A stretch of DNA of 64,000 nt from Epiperipatus broadwayi (lineage: Eukaryota > Onychophora > Udeonychophora > Euonychophora > Peripatidae), in the NCBI GenBank assembly GCA_028023455.1, contig JAQFVV010000001.1, positions 26,280,426 to 26,344,425 on the forward strand. Direction: 5' to 3'. The notes under the pieces were generated by a model, which saw nothing but the letters and a program-made list of their open reading frames with translations, had not been told where the DNA came from and did not search any database. Below are positions 38,256 through 50,065 of this stretch, in pieces. Numbering within the stretch: position 1 is the first letter of the stretch; each line of letters starts with the position of its first letter. A program made the position numbers and the translations under genes.

Positions 38256-39989
38256 ACAAAGAAGATGAAATAAATTTTTCTTTCTTATACCAAAGAAAAA
38301 CGTTTTGATTGAATATAAAAATTTCATGCTATATAATTTTAAAAATAATAATGGACAAATATAAAAAATAAAGGAACTAGAAATCTCATTTCTGATATAT
38401 ATGAGGTAGCAGAAAAATATAATAAATGCTAGCCTTTGATTCAGCTTATCGTGTTTTACATTATTGAATTATTGCTTGCATTGGAGATCTTTATATGTAA
38501 CTAGAAGCTATAATTATGAGAAATGAAAAGAAGTAAAAACAAGATTTGAGAAAAAGATATACAAAATGAATATAAAAAAGTAAATTTTGAATTTATATAT
38601 ATACAATAAAGAGCAAATATTTCTAAAGCTTTTTTTATTTTTTATGATAAATGTTATAAGAAAAAAGCATTCAAATTTTTATCTATGATTGTCCCTATCC
38701 CCAGACTGGTTTCAATGTATGGCTTTCTTCAGGGAGAAGCTAGAATATCAGCTTCAAAAATATATATGTTACAATATTTGAGGATTTCTTATTATTTGAA
38801 TATCAAACAAAAGAGATAAAATGGAATAAATTTTGGAGGTATTTCATAAAGAGATAAAAGAAAATATGTTTATTTTCCAAATTTTAAATATTTAAAGAGG
38901 AACAAGATAATATTTAACTCAGCTAACATAATTTTTAGGCATATATTTTTCTAAACATAGAAACTTGCATCAATTTTTTAAGAAATAATTTTATCATAGT
39001 TACTGCAATAGTAAAATTGGGTGGCTCATAATATAAAGAATTTGGAAACAATTTCCAGTTGAGAAAAGTAAAAAATAATCTCTTCTTAGTCACCTGAATA
39101 AAACTAATATGCTTAGTCTCTCACTTTGGTGCTTTAATGTCTCTTAATCTCCAAATAATTGAACCTATAATTATTTTTTCTATCATATTCAATTATTTAA
39201 AAAGAACTAAATTTAAGAGAAAGTTATATGTTTATTGTTATTGTCAAAGATAAATATCACTAAAACAATGATAGAAAAAAAGCCATCACAATAGTTAATT
39301 CAATTTCTAATTGATATTGAAAGATATTAAACTGACTACAATAGTAAATTATGATTGACCATCAGAACTGAATGGTTATTGTTTACAAAGTACGTTGACT
39401 TCCAAAAGCAAAATTATCAAATTAAACTGTGATACAGTAATTTTTAGAAATCATGTCCATATTATGTTACCAATGCATTAATCTTCACAAATCATCATTG
39501 TTTTCATAACTAGTATAAAGTTCAAATAGTTTAAGGAATTAAAATTTTTGATAACATTTTTTATTTAAATTCAATTTAAGAAAAATATATATTTATAAAA
39601 AATTATTTTGCTTCAAAGGCATCCCAATAATTTTTCAAAAATTCAGTTAGGCAGTCATAAGGATAATTTATATATAGGTTGATGGTTGGCTAAGATGAGG
39701 ATGCATTGATATTATACAATAAAGCTATCTACTTTATATCCACTAATATACATTAATAAGATGTAGCAATAAATATAATGATACTAAGTATTGAAATACT
39801 TACATCATCTTTCAGAGTTGATTTCTGTATTAAGTAATTTAAAAGATTTTTATCATAATATTTAATAATTAATTTAAAGCAAAAGATACATCATTCTCTA
39901 TCTATAATATCTGATCAAATCAAGAATCATATAATTTACACTTGATATTCAGACTTGACAATTTTCATATAAAATATTTGAAACATCAT
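38256..39989. other. AT-rich region with a short family 2 remnant
   Basis: Only 38690-38760 is recognisable. Its minus strand has CTGAAGA, a 12-base spacer, GAAA, CCAGTC and TGGGGA, which is a diverged hammerhead of family 2 type. Stem I has one mismatch and stem II is poor. The rest is A/T-rich sequence. Confidence 0.45.
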
Positions 39990-40350
39990 ATTATTTAGAT
40001 ATGTAAAACAGAGAGCGTACCAATAGCTCAAACAAGCTCTTAATTGATAAGTACAGTAAGAGAAAATATCTAAAATCTCTATCCAAAATCTCTTATTCCC
40101 AGACCAATTGTTTTCAAGCTTATGGCTCATCTCAGTGAGGAGCTAAAATTTTTAGACATTAGATCCAAAATATCAACTCAAAACCCAGAACTTATTTCAT
40201 ATATAATATTTAAGTAGAAACTCTGAAGTTTTTGGACATGAAAATGTCTTTTACTCCAGCTATTTAACTTAAATAACTATATGGGACTGAACCAAATTTA
40301 GATGTACAATATCTTAATACTCTCATCATAGCCAAAGCCATAAAGGTAAA
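39990..40350 (-). mobile_element. Diverged relative of retrozyme-like family 2 (copy H)
   Basis: The order of blocks follows family 2: CCCAGACCAATTG (40098-40110), the TCTCAGTGAGGAGCT block (40126-40143), and the later segment around TATATGGGACTGAACC (about 40278). The hammerhead core is disrupted by two extra bases (CTGAGATGA on the minus strand). This is an older subfamily. Confidence 0.55.
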
Positions 40351-40558
40351 ATTATAATTATCAATAAAGAAAGTCATATATAATGTGACATTGCTTTTAT
40401 AATTGGTCTGGGAATAAGAGATTTTCTGATAAATATTTTAAATATTTTCTCTTACTGTACTTATCAATTAAGAGCTTTTTTGAGTTATTAGTATGCTCTC
40501 TGTATTACTTTTTTTTATAAATACAAGCTTATAAAAGCAATGTCACATTATATATGAT
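40011..40558. repeat. Two interlocking inverted repeats around copy H
   Basis: Arms 40011-40112 and 40400-40500 form one hairpin. A second, 40375-40402 and 40529-40556, encloses the right arm of the first. Confidence 0.8.
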
Positions 40559-41794
40559 TTGCTTTATAGATAATTAGATACGTAAAAAAAATCAATTTAT
40601 TTCCAAATTTGTAGTAACAATTATCAGTGCAACTCTTTCTTTCTATTCTCTATTCAATACACCTTCATCATTATATATCCAATAAAACTATTTATTAGTA
40701 CTTTAAATTAAATTTTTCTAATTTAAACTTAATTCATCTTTATCTCTACTGCCTTATCTAAGGAAATTTAAGTAACCTGAAATATTATTTCTTGAATAGT
40801 CTCATCTCCAAATTATCATTTAATTCATGTTTAACAATTATGTATGGAAATGTACCTACAAAACAGATAATGTTATTCATCATCAAAAATGTCCAAGTTT
40901 TATTGCTGATTGACTTTAAAATGTTAATTACATAATCTCAGTGTATAATATAAAAATATAATTATATCACTGAGTACTGCTTGCTAATAGTAAATATCTC
41001 ATACCTTTAATGCATTAAGAATTAACCTTACATGTTTTTGACTCTCATAAATATAATTTAATTACCTTTACTTTCATAGTTGTCACATATATATCATTTA
41101 GTGGGTGCAATAATTGGATACCTATTAGTTACAAATGATATAACTAACAACCATGTGACAAACAGTTAGCAATAAGGAACATAAGAATACATGGTAAAGA
41201 TACATGAATTGGTTGTGTGGTGATGATGGTGCTATATTTCTAAAGCTACAAACTGTTACAATAAATTCAAATGATTATTATCACATTACCCTAAGATTTC
41301 TATCGATTAATCCAACTCCTGTTTCTCTGTAAATTCCTTTCATTTCAGATGAAAATTTAAGTTTGCCATAAAATATATTTTTGTTGAAATATACCTGACA
41401 CCATGTACTGTAACAAATGCAATGTGTACATTTTGATATCTTTTCTTGATCCCTCACACCAAGTATTGCTGCAAATATTGCCCCAAACAATGGCATGCCA
41501 ATGATCATGTTTTATTTTCTAATCCCACTTTCAGCAACTGAAATTCAGCGTGACAGAATTAAGTATAATTACATTTTGCAATCAACTAGTTAGTATAAGA
41601 AAAGTTGAAATTGTATATTTTTCATACTGATATAATGATTTTACAACTACTCTATAGTTATGCGCTCTGAAAAAAATTAAGAGCTATATGAAAAACTGCA
41701 CTTACACACACATTGGTAGCATAGCATAGATAGAAAAGAAGGCACAAAATAAGGTCAGAGAGTGAGAAAAAAAGTAAGCAGGAAAGTTTTGGAT
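40559..41794. other. AT-rich region without recognised genes
   Basis: The minus-strand frame 41281-41508 shows no family resemblance. Confidence 0.45.
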
Positions 41795-41970
41795 ATATAT
41801 TGTACCGGTCAAAACATGTCTATCCATCTAACATGAGCTGGAACACACAAAATGTACTTCAAACCCAGTCAAGCCCAAGATTTAGGTCAGGGACCAGCCT
41901 GGATTCGAACCCACCTTCTAAGCCCCAGATCAAACACCTAATGAACAACATAATAGTGATGGCACATGAG
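41795..41970 (-). mobile_element. tRNA-derived SINE with ACCGGTACAATATAT tail
   Basis: The minus strand has a good B box, GGGTTCGAATC (41912-41902), with an A-box-like TTGTTCATTAGG about 40 bases upstream (near 41953-41942). The body ends at the shared ACCGGTACAATATATAT sequence (about 41809-41793). This 3' end matches the element at 18316-18602, supporting a SINE family. Confidence 0.65.
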
Positions 41971-44900
41971 AATTAATTTTAATCCGGCCGACTAGGAGAG
42001 CGGAGAAGACAATGAGACATTTATTTACTATGACTAATTAAAATATACCTAAGCATGGTTGTAATATGTGGAAGTGGAGGAAAGAGGAAGGAATTCGAAC
42101 TACTCAAATAAGTTAGACAAAATATATTTTAATATAATGAAAAATTAGTTATATACATTTATAAATAAATTATGTTAGTGTGTGTGTGAATGAGCAAGCG
42201 ATTACATAGTGTCATTCACGCTATTATTTCTCATATGCTCTTTATTAGCTAAATGATATATTATAAATAAACACACATCTTTGGTGGGTCTAATATTAAG
42301 ATGCCAATTTATTATTACAAAGGATTACATAAAATTGCCATTAACGCTTTGGGTTATGGTTCTGAAACGTGGTGACTAACATATGATAGGGGAGCATTCT
42401 GAGATTCATTACAGATATAAGATAAATCATTTTCACGCCATCGAGGTCGTGAAAATAAATAGGATACATTTGAAAAACACATTTGAAAATGACATTTGAT
42501 TAGATGACAAAATATCCAATGAAAAATTATTTAACAATAGTAAAACGAACGCTTTATTTTTCCCCAAGGCACATAGATACTCTTAAATAGATATATAAAT
42601 TACGATGGTGGGACTGAATAAGATTGAAATAAACTTAAATAATAAAAGTAATTGGTGTTTATATATATATATCTTAAACAAAGCTTAATTTTAATATTAT
42701 AGCATTAAAACGGGGTCATGAAGCAAAAGAAGTAATAATACGAAGAAGTTTGCGGTGCTGACATAATAGCCTAAAAATAACTACGAGGAAAAAGGTCGTG
42801 CTTCTGGATGAAAAACGAAATCTCACACCCCCTTCTTGGGTGGTGCTTAGAGAAAAACGGATAGGCATGGCATGGCCCAGACTTTTGCTGGTATAACCAA
42901 TGTGAGAGGCCTTTTATATATGAAGTGAGTAGATGGGCATAGCATGTGCCAAACTTATGGGTCACAGCTAGATGCATTTTATATGAAGAAAGTGGTTCCA
43001 GATAGCTCAACTATCAATGGAACGAGATATAAGAAATCTATGAGTTCGAACTTGTCGCAACTCCCAGATTAGAAGCACGTAAACACAAAGACCGGCTAAA
43101 TGTCAGAAACGCAATAATGAATGGATGTCATTAAAAACATTGAATAAATTTACAGCTTCAAAATAAATGACCCTTATTTGAAATACTATAACACGCAATG
43201 CATTTATAATATATATATATATAGGGAGAATATTTCACATACGTTAGGATTCTAATTAATAATAGAAACATTAAGATTTCCCCCTTCCCTTTCCTACCAT
43301 TTAAAACAAATCAATCCCACCTTCGTTGGTTTTATAATAACGGAAAATATTAAAGCATATATTTTAAGAGTATGGAAACTAAAAGAAATAGCAGTTATAC
43401 ATAGAAAAACAATTAATAAGTCACTCTTTCAGAATTGAATAAATAATATTTTATATGATATCAAAGCGTTAATTAGCCAAAGTTCTGGATTTTCACCGGG
43501 TTAAACAAATCAATTTTTATATTAAAAAAAAAAAAACGAACCTACAATGTTGATTCATAAAACAATCTGGCGAACGTATTAATTTATAATGCATTACATA
43601 TATTTTAAGGGGACGTTAATAACCTTTGTATGAAGAAAAAAAAATGACAGAAAAGATTTTTATAAATTAAAAATCGCCAGTTTGCTTAGATTGGCAAATT
43701 AATAAATAAAATCAAAAAAACATATATATATAATCAAGTCATAAATATCTATAAATAAATGACCGCACCGAAATTAAGGAAAAGAAAGTTAAAAAGCATA
43801 TGAGAATAGGATTAAATATAAAGAAATCATTTGAGAGCAAAATTAGATTCACAGACATATATATATATAAAAAAAATAAAAAATACATGGGAAGAGATCT
43901 TGATAGATTATTCGAGATTATAATAATACCTATTGGAAATGTTTCACGGCTTGATAGAGGCAGTTACAGTCAGAGTATTAGCAGGTTTTCTGGACACAGA
44001 TAGGCTCCGCTAGATGTTGACAGCAGTGGATGGCCTTGATGAGCTGGTGAGACAAAGCTCCGGGAAGCACGGTCGATCTTTTAGCCAGCCATTCTTTTAG
44101 GTACGATGTCTTGTATATAGATTAATCACTCTTCAGTAAAACTCCCTCTCTTATCAAACTTTTCACTATTTATATGTTCTGATCTTTATCTATCGGATTG
44201 AATCTACACTGGCCTCCACCAATTGTAATTTCTTTAAGCAGTTCTGTGAGGTTGGTGCCTGCTTGGAGGGAAAATCTATAACTCTGCCTGAACATGCCCC
44301 AAGGGTTGATTTGCTAATTAAAAAAAAACAACAACAAGCATATTAAGTTTATCAGTCATTGTACTAACAAAATCTATTTAATTAAAGTTTAGATTAGAAA
44401 AATTTTAGGAATTTAGTACAATGACTTTCACATTTAGTATTTGACTAAAACTTAAATAGAAACTTTCAAAATACAATTGATCCCCTAATGTACATATAAA
44501 TACCAACTTAATAAAATAAACATAATATAGCTCTACAAATATTATAAAATAAATAATTATTATAAAAGGTTAGTTTTAATCACAAAATAAGAATAAAATA
44601 TACAAGATTATAATATTAAAATATACTTCCACCTATTATGAGATGGGTGTCAGTTAATAAGGTTGGGTTTAAACCCAGACTAGTGCTGATGACATTGGCA
44701 CTAGGTGAAGCAGAAATATGTACTATATTTCCAGCTTCAATATCTAGGTAGATATGTGAATTGCATTTTAGAAGTTGGTATGTTATGGCTTCGTTGAATT
44801 ACTAAAAAATCAGAAGTAAGAGTATTTTTTTGTTGTTACAAATGAACCAAAGAAAGAAAATAAAAATTAATGAGATATAAATCTAAAAAATACCCTATAA

Positions 44901-45033
44901 GATAAATTAAACACAAAAATAGAAGCATGTATGCTCATTTTTGAATAGAGTTATACAGGAAAAAGTATTACAGCAAGAAGATTATTCTTTAATATTATTG
45001 ATTTTAAATCAATATATATATAAATATTAATAT
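41971..45033. other. Mixed region without recognised genes
   Basis: More moderate GC patches occur at 42700-43150 and 43950-44320. A B-box-like GAGTTCGAACTT (43042-43053) may mark another SINE fragment. A minus-strand TATA-like TATAAATAG is at 44174-44166. No sustained frame or recognisable protein is seen. Bases 44640-44770 include a hairpin around 44717-44750. Confidence 0.4.
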
Positions 45034-45268
45034 ATTAAATACAGTAATATTCATATAATTTAACTTATTTTATTAGATGTACTTTCAACTATATTCCTTT
45101 TTAGTCTTTGTCAACTATATTATATTGAATCAAGACATCATTTCATAACTCCCATAATTCACTTCAGTTTTCCCACAATTCTGTTATTTTAATATTTGAT
45201 GATTGACAATTCATTAACATTTGTCGATTTCTTGAAATTAATATAGCCTCTTTTATTTTACATTTATT

Positions 45269-46075
45269 GTGGCAACATTCAATTTGTATAATTTTTATAT
45301 TATAAAGTCAAGTAATATTATTTATAATGCTCTTGCTTCAAAAAATATAAAGTTTAATATTATAAATTTTATTATAAAAGTATTACAGTTTATTGACAAA
45401 AATATTTATGTTAATTTTAATAATGAATATTATAATATGAGTTATGGTTGGCCAATGGGACTTCCTGCTGTGAATCAAATTTGTAATTTTGTTATATCAA
45501 CTTATGAAAGTAAGTTTTTAAAGCAATTGAACTAGCAAAAAAGTAAAATATATTATAGATATGTGGAGGTTGTGTTTATTTCTGGAAAACATAATATAAT
45601 AAACAATTTATTTAATGAATTAAATTGGATTAAGGATTTAAAGTGAGCTATAATACAAGAAAAATACAATTCCATAAATTTTTGGATATTAAAGTTATAT
45701 GTAATGAATGCAATTTGGATTATTTTATATCAATAAAACCAATTGAAATTAGAGGATTTATTCCATATGAATCAAATGTACCTATAAGTCTAGTTGTATG
45801 GATTAAAATCTTTTTTAATGAAAAATTATGGAAATATTCTAATGATAAAATAAAAAATGTAAATTTATTTGTTAATGATTTGTTGAAAATTGGTTATAAT
45901 AAAAATACTATTATTAATAGTATTAAAAAATTTTTAAAAAGGTCAACAATATAATAAAACTAAAACTAAAAATATCAAAATAAAATGGATTGCAATATGA
46001 TTTATATCAGATGAACAAGTTCAGTTTATGAGAAAAATTTATAGTGGTTTATATGAAATTGTTTTTTTTTCTGAC
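45269..46075 (+). pseudogene. Reverse transcriptase remnant, Penelope-like or related
   Basis: Three frames join into one RT-like region. First comes FNNEYYNMSYGWPMGLP (motif B type) followed by NFVISTYESKFL. A broken frame at about 45555-45640 reads YYRYVEVVFISG, in which the usual catalytic aspartates of motif C are lost. Then 45643-45954 has FLDIKVI, like the thumb start of Penelope-like RTs, and later KIGYNKNTI. Motif A is absent, and no GIY-YIG domain is seen downstream, where a LINE sequence begins at about 46085. It differs clearly from the two other Penelope-like copies here, so it is a separate lineage. Assignment within RTs is uncertain. Confidence 0.6.
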
Positions 46076-46084
46076 AAATAATGC

Positions 46085-48478
46085 ACTGGGCCCTTGACTC
46101 AGGCAAAAGATCTTGAGTCCCAGCATAGATTGAGGTGTAGGGAAACTTCTAATCTGGCACTTCTATGTTGCCCAGAATCAGGGAGTTTTATTCCCTAAAA
46201 TTTCAGCCATTAGGAATAATTAATGCCTGGAAAAAATTTGCCTCAGTTGATGCTGTGCCCCACAATATTACAGAAGGGCAAAGTCCCATCCTGGCCTGCA
46301 TGGAATTCCAAAATTTCTTTTATACTATCTGTGCACATTTACGGTGCTAATTATACTAAACATCATAAATTTCCTTGCTGATGACACAGTCAGGAAGCTT
46401 TGGGCATATGTCCAATCACTGTGATATCACCTCAGCAAGAAACCTGAGGGTCCTCTGGTTCTCAGGAATCTTTGGCCTATTTCCATGGTTATGATAAAGG
46501 CTATCAAGGGCCCTATAAAAAAGTCATCCAAGAATATCATTGTATGCCTCTCTCCTTATCAATTCACAAAGAAAGGTTGCTCAACTGCCAATGCTGTCAG
46601 CCAATTTTGCCTCATCATTGACCATGTATGCAGGAGAAAGAAATACCAGCCAGTCATCATTCCGCTTGACTTTGCTGGAGCCTTCAACTGCATCAGAATC
46701 CCAGACCATCATGGTTCAGCTTGACTTTGCTGGAGCCTTTGACTGTGTCAGAATTGTCATACTGCTTGGTTTACTGGAGAGGCTCAAAGTGCCCAAGGCA
46801 TACTTTCAGATCATAGAGAATCTCCTACAAAATCAGGAAGTTTTTCTCTCATTGGATAGCTGAGTATCTCCAGGATTTAGGCCCTGAGTTTCCATCCCAC
46901 AGGGCTCGCCACTGAGTGTCCTCCACAGCCTATGTGAACCCTCTGCTTCTAAGCTTCGAGGCTGTTTTCCCAGAGATAGCCATTCCTTTTCTTGGAGAAA
47001 GCATATGCCACATTACCTATATGGATGATGTGGTGGTGTTTCTCTCCTCTGGCAGGGATCTCACAAGACATGAAGAGCTCCTAGACCAGTTTTCTCATGA
47101 AATTGGTCTGAGGGTCAACAAAGGCAAATCAGCAATGTGGTCCATCTTGACAGGGAAGCAAATCCCAGGCATATTCAAAGCAGCCCCCAGGGCTTCCTGG
47201 GATTCCATCTTGTATTCCTCCCCTCAGTCATGAGGAAAGACATGAAGAAGAAGCTATTCACCAAAATCAAGAAAACAGTTAAGTCACTATCCAAAATTAA
47301 CCTCTCCCTTTTGGACAAGGTTGCCCTTCTTAATTCTGTAGTACTTCCCAAAAATCACATACTATCTGGCCAGCTTTTCACCCACTAGCACCTTCATTAA
47401 AAGGATCAAGATGCTTTATAGGTAGATATGCTGGGGACCTGTCACCAGCTTAAACATTTTACAGATGCCTAAACTTTTGAATGGACTGGTCTTACATACC
47501 ATTAAGGTTTTCCAAATTCAAAGGACACACAATGTTCTAGTTAGGCTATTGAATTCTCTCATTCTGACATTGAGTGCTCTGTTCCCATAGAAAGGGTAGA
47601 ATTTACCAATAGACCCCCACCCAGACTGAGGAGAATTTGGATCCACCAACAGGTGACAGATGTCCTGTCATGGATCAAGACCTCCAGCTCCCTATTTCAG
47701 TCAAAACTTACCTACTGCGACACATACTGAGTAACATTTGAGAAGAAAATAAGTATCCCCATCTTGTTCTCAATTTCTATCTGCAAATTTGCCAAATGGA
47801 CACAATTCCTAAGACTTGAGCCCAAGTATGTGAACTTCCTGCTCAAGGTCAACCTTAAGGCCCTTCCCCCTTCTTATTTCATCATAGAGGCTATAACATC
47901 GATACCTTGTGCCCACAGTGTAAGAAGCAGAAAGAGACCATGGACCACATTCTGTTCCATTATGATTCATGGTCTCATCTCTGAGGCATGGTTCTGAGGA
48001 AAATGTCTGCATCTAACCTGGCTTGTGTAGTGATTCCTCTGGCCCTTGAAAAGGAGCTTTTTGCCAAAATACAGCTGGCTTTAATTATCAACTTCAAGAT
48101 TTGGACTATATATTGTAAAGTATTGTTTGAAAATAGGATTGACCACCATCCTGAAGACCTCCTAATAATTTCATATGGAAGGCTAGGAAAATTGATGAGG
48201 ACTTGCCCAGACCAGTTGGTGATTCAGACCTGGGAACAACTAAAACATGTTCCGTTTCATTCTATATATGATGCCCCTAACCTTATAAGGACTGATTCCT
48301 TCCACTATTGCTGTGATGAAAGGGATGGGATGACATACCTCCTAACCTTCCTGTATAAACTGTATTCCTGTAGATCCATTGTGGACAATGCTTGTTAACA
48401 GCAGCTTTAACTATTGCCTGTATACACAATTATGTACCTTTCTTTATAAATAAATATCTTTTTAAATGATAATAACTC
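46085..48478 (+). pseudogene. 5'-truncated, decayed LINE copy (LINE3)
   Basis: Related to ORF2 of the intact LINE at 57817-61053. In order: a LWPISM segment before the RT, the KKGCSTANAV segment, motif A LDFAGAFD (present twice because of a 52-bp duplication), SIPQGSPLS around 46895-46915, YMDD at about 47020-47031, an SAMWSI-TG segment, and a C-terminal NFLLKVNLKALP stretch before a degraded zinc-binding motif. The endonuclease and ORF1 are missing. Multiple stops and frameshifts make it dead. It ends in an ATGATAATAA-like tail near 48465-48475. Its lower AT content contrasts with the surroundings. Confidence 0.85.
46667..46754 (+). repeat. 52-bp tandem duplication within the LINE3 RT
   Basis: A ~36-base block encoding the motif A region starts at 46667 and again at 46719, so the LDFAGAF peptide appears twice. 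Confidence 0.85.
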
Positions 48479-48816
48479 TAAAAACAAAAATTTTAAGTTT
48501 TAATCAAAGTTCTATTATATATAAATTAATATGTAAATGTGGCTTAAAATATATCAGTGAATCTAACTGTACATTAGAAATAAAATAAAAGATATGCCTT
48601 TTTCCAATGTGTAAGCTAGTGATTATGACCTGTAGATTGCCTTAGTAAATATTACTTTATGTAATCAATGTGCATTAAATAAATTTATAAATTTATAATA
48701 AAACAGTTCAAAAAAATAAACAATCAGGAAAAGATGAAAATAAACCTTATTCATCTGTTATATTTGATCATAACAAAACTTGTAAATTTAAATCTGATTA
48801 TAAAAACATAAAAAAC
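48479..48816. other. AT-rich spacer with a SINE-like fragment
   Basis: 48600-48645 resembles 28276-28320 (TGTAAGCTAGTGATTATGACC versus TGTAAGCTTGTGGTTAAGACC), suggesting a shared dispersed repeat. Confidence 0.4.
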
Positions 48817-49104
48817 GTTGCCACACCACAATAAACATAAAATAAAAGAGGCTATATTAATTTCAAGAAATGATCAAATGTTAATGAATCATCAATCATC
48901 AAATATTAAAATAACAGAACTGTGAGAGAACTGAATTGAATTATGGAAATTATGAAATGGTGTCTTGTTTTGAGTAGTCAATGTTATATAGTTAACAAAA
49001 ATTAAAAAGGAATATAGTAGTTCTAATAAAATAAGTTAAATTATATGACTATTACTGTATTTAATATATATAAATTTGAATATTACTTATTATATATAAT
49101 TTTC

Positions 49105-49460
49105 AGCCTGCAATCTGCCCATCCATCTTCTATATAATTAAATGAATGTATTAAGATCCTACATGTCATAAGTCAGATTGACTTAAGGTCAGCATGGGTA
49201 AGACAATAATATTAGCATCAACAAGAGCTTTGATCCTCAGATTTTCAATGAAATGGATGGCTGAAGAGTTGGAGAGTGAAGAAGACTGAAGCTTGTCCAT
49301 TAAAGTTTGAAGATTTTTTATCTTAATATAAACTGAGCACTGATTGCACACATATCTGGGAGATGGTGACCTGGACCAACTGATGAGGGTTGGTTCAGCA
49401 TGAAATAAGTATATTGGATATCATTTATCTTTTTGCATGTGGTTATGTGTATCCCTTGTA
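49105..49460 (+). mobile_element. Retrozyme-like family 1, partial third copy
   Basis: Bases 49105-49370 align with 325-590, then the hammerhead follows, and homology fades after about 49457. It is a diverged single unit without the direct repeat. After it, 49460-49560 has a B-box-like AGTTCAAGTCC (49499-49509) and a (TA)n tract, possibly a separate SINE fragment. Confidence 0.75.
49376..49417 (+). ncRNA. Hammerhead ribozyme motif 3, family 1
   Basis: CCAA (49376-49379) pairs with TTGG (49414-49417). CTGATGA is at 49380-49386 and GAAA at 49402-49405. Stem III again has three pairs (49405-49407 with 49410-49412). Stem II is weaker and partly mismatched. The core survived while flanking sequence diverged strongly, which suggests past selection on the motif or relative youth of the core. 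Confidence 0.72.
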
Positions 49461-49541
49461 TAAGAGGGATTGCATAGATGTAGGAAGCTTAAAAGTCGGA
49501 GTTCAAGTCCCTTATAATTACTTTTAAGACTAGTATAGACA

Positions 49542-49572
<31 letters not shown>

Positions 49573-49835
49573 ATGCATATTAACTATTAAAATGTTCATT
49601 CCTGCCAAAAAAAATTACTGCAAGTATTCAATATTTAAAAAAATTAAAAATATTTCGTAACTATTTCTACCTTGCTTTTGACAAAAAAATGAGGTGGAAG
49701 GCATTCACCTCTACCATTATATTTATAAGCACAGTAAACATTTAAAATTTCCTTTCGACATTCTGCAGAACGAATCCTAAAAAATAATAATATATAAATA
49801 AGCATTTATTTTTATAGCGTCTGTATACAATTGTA
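49461..49835. other. AT-rich spacer with (TA)n and possible SINE fragment
   Basis: A (TA)n and CA tract lies at 49542-49571. No gene is seen. Confidence 0.45.
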
Positions 49836-50027
49836 ATTACATTCGAATATCGGCCTTTCAAGCCAATTGTGCAAATGCTTTGCGAGTGTTAAATAATAAA
49901 TGAATACCCTCTGATTCTTTTTATTCCTGCATAAATTCTATATCTTGTATTGATCAGAGGGTATTCATTTATTATTTAACACTCGCAAAGCATTTGCACA
50001 ATTGGCTTGAAAGGCCGATATTCGAAT

Positions 50028-50032
<5 letters not shown>
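49836..50032. repeat. Perfect 80-bp-arm palindrome
   Basis: Bases 49836-49915 are an apparently exact reverse complement of 49953-50032, with a 37-nt spacer. The right arm passes straight into an (AAT)n array (50029-50064). No mismatch was seen, implying a recent origin or ongoing correction. A fold-back MITE with an AAT-rich target is a reasonable reading. Confidence 0.93.

Positions 50033-50064
<32 letters not shown>
50029..50064. repeat. (AAT)n microsatellite
   Basis: About twelve units, joined to the right arm of the palindrome. Confidence 0.95.

Positions 50065-50065
<1 letters not shown>

Larger units (their letters stand above)
45034..49065. repeat. ~245-bp inverted repeats flanking an RT remnant and a LINE
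   Basis: Bases 45034-45276 and 48817-49065 are reverse complements with moderate divergence. The inner sides begin at a GTGGCAAC-like boundary. Between them lie a broken reverse transcriptase directly inside the left arm and a 5'-truncated LINE. The arms may be the terminal repeats of a composite element. Confidence 0.85.

Noticed and set aside
44640-44770. CTGATGA at 44696 followed by GAAA, as a possible hammerhead
   Set aside because: The sequence after the supposed stem III does not pair with the sequence before CTGATGA, so stem I is absent and no ribozyme is supported.
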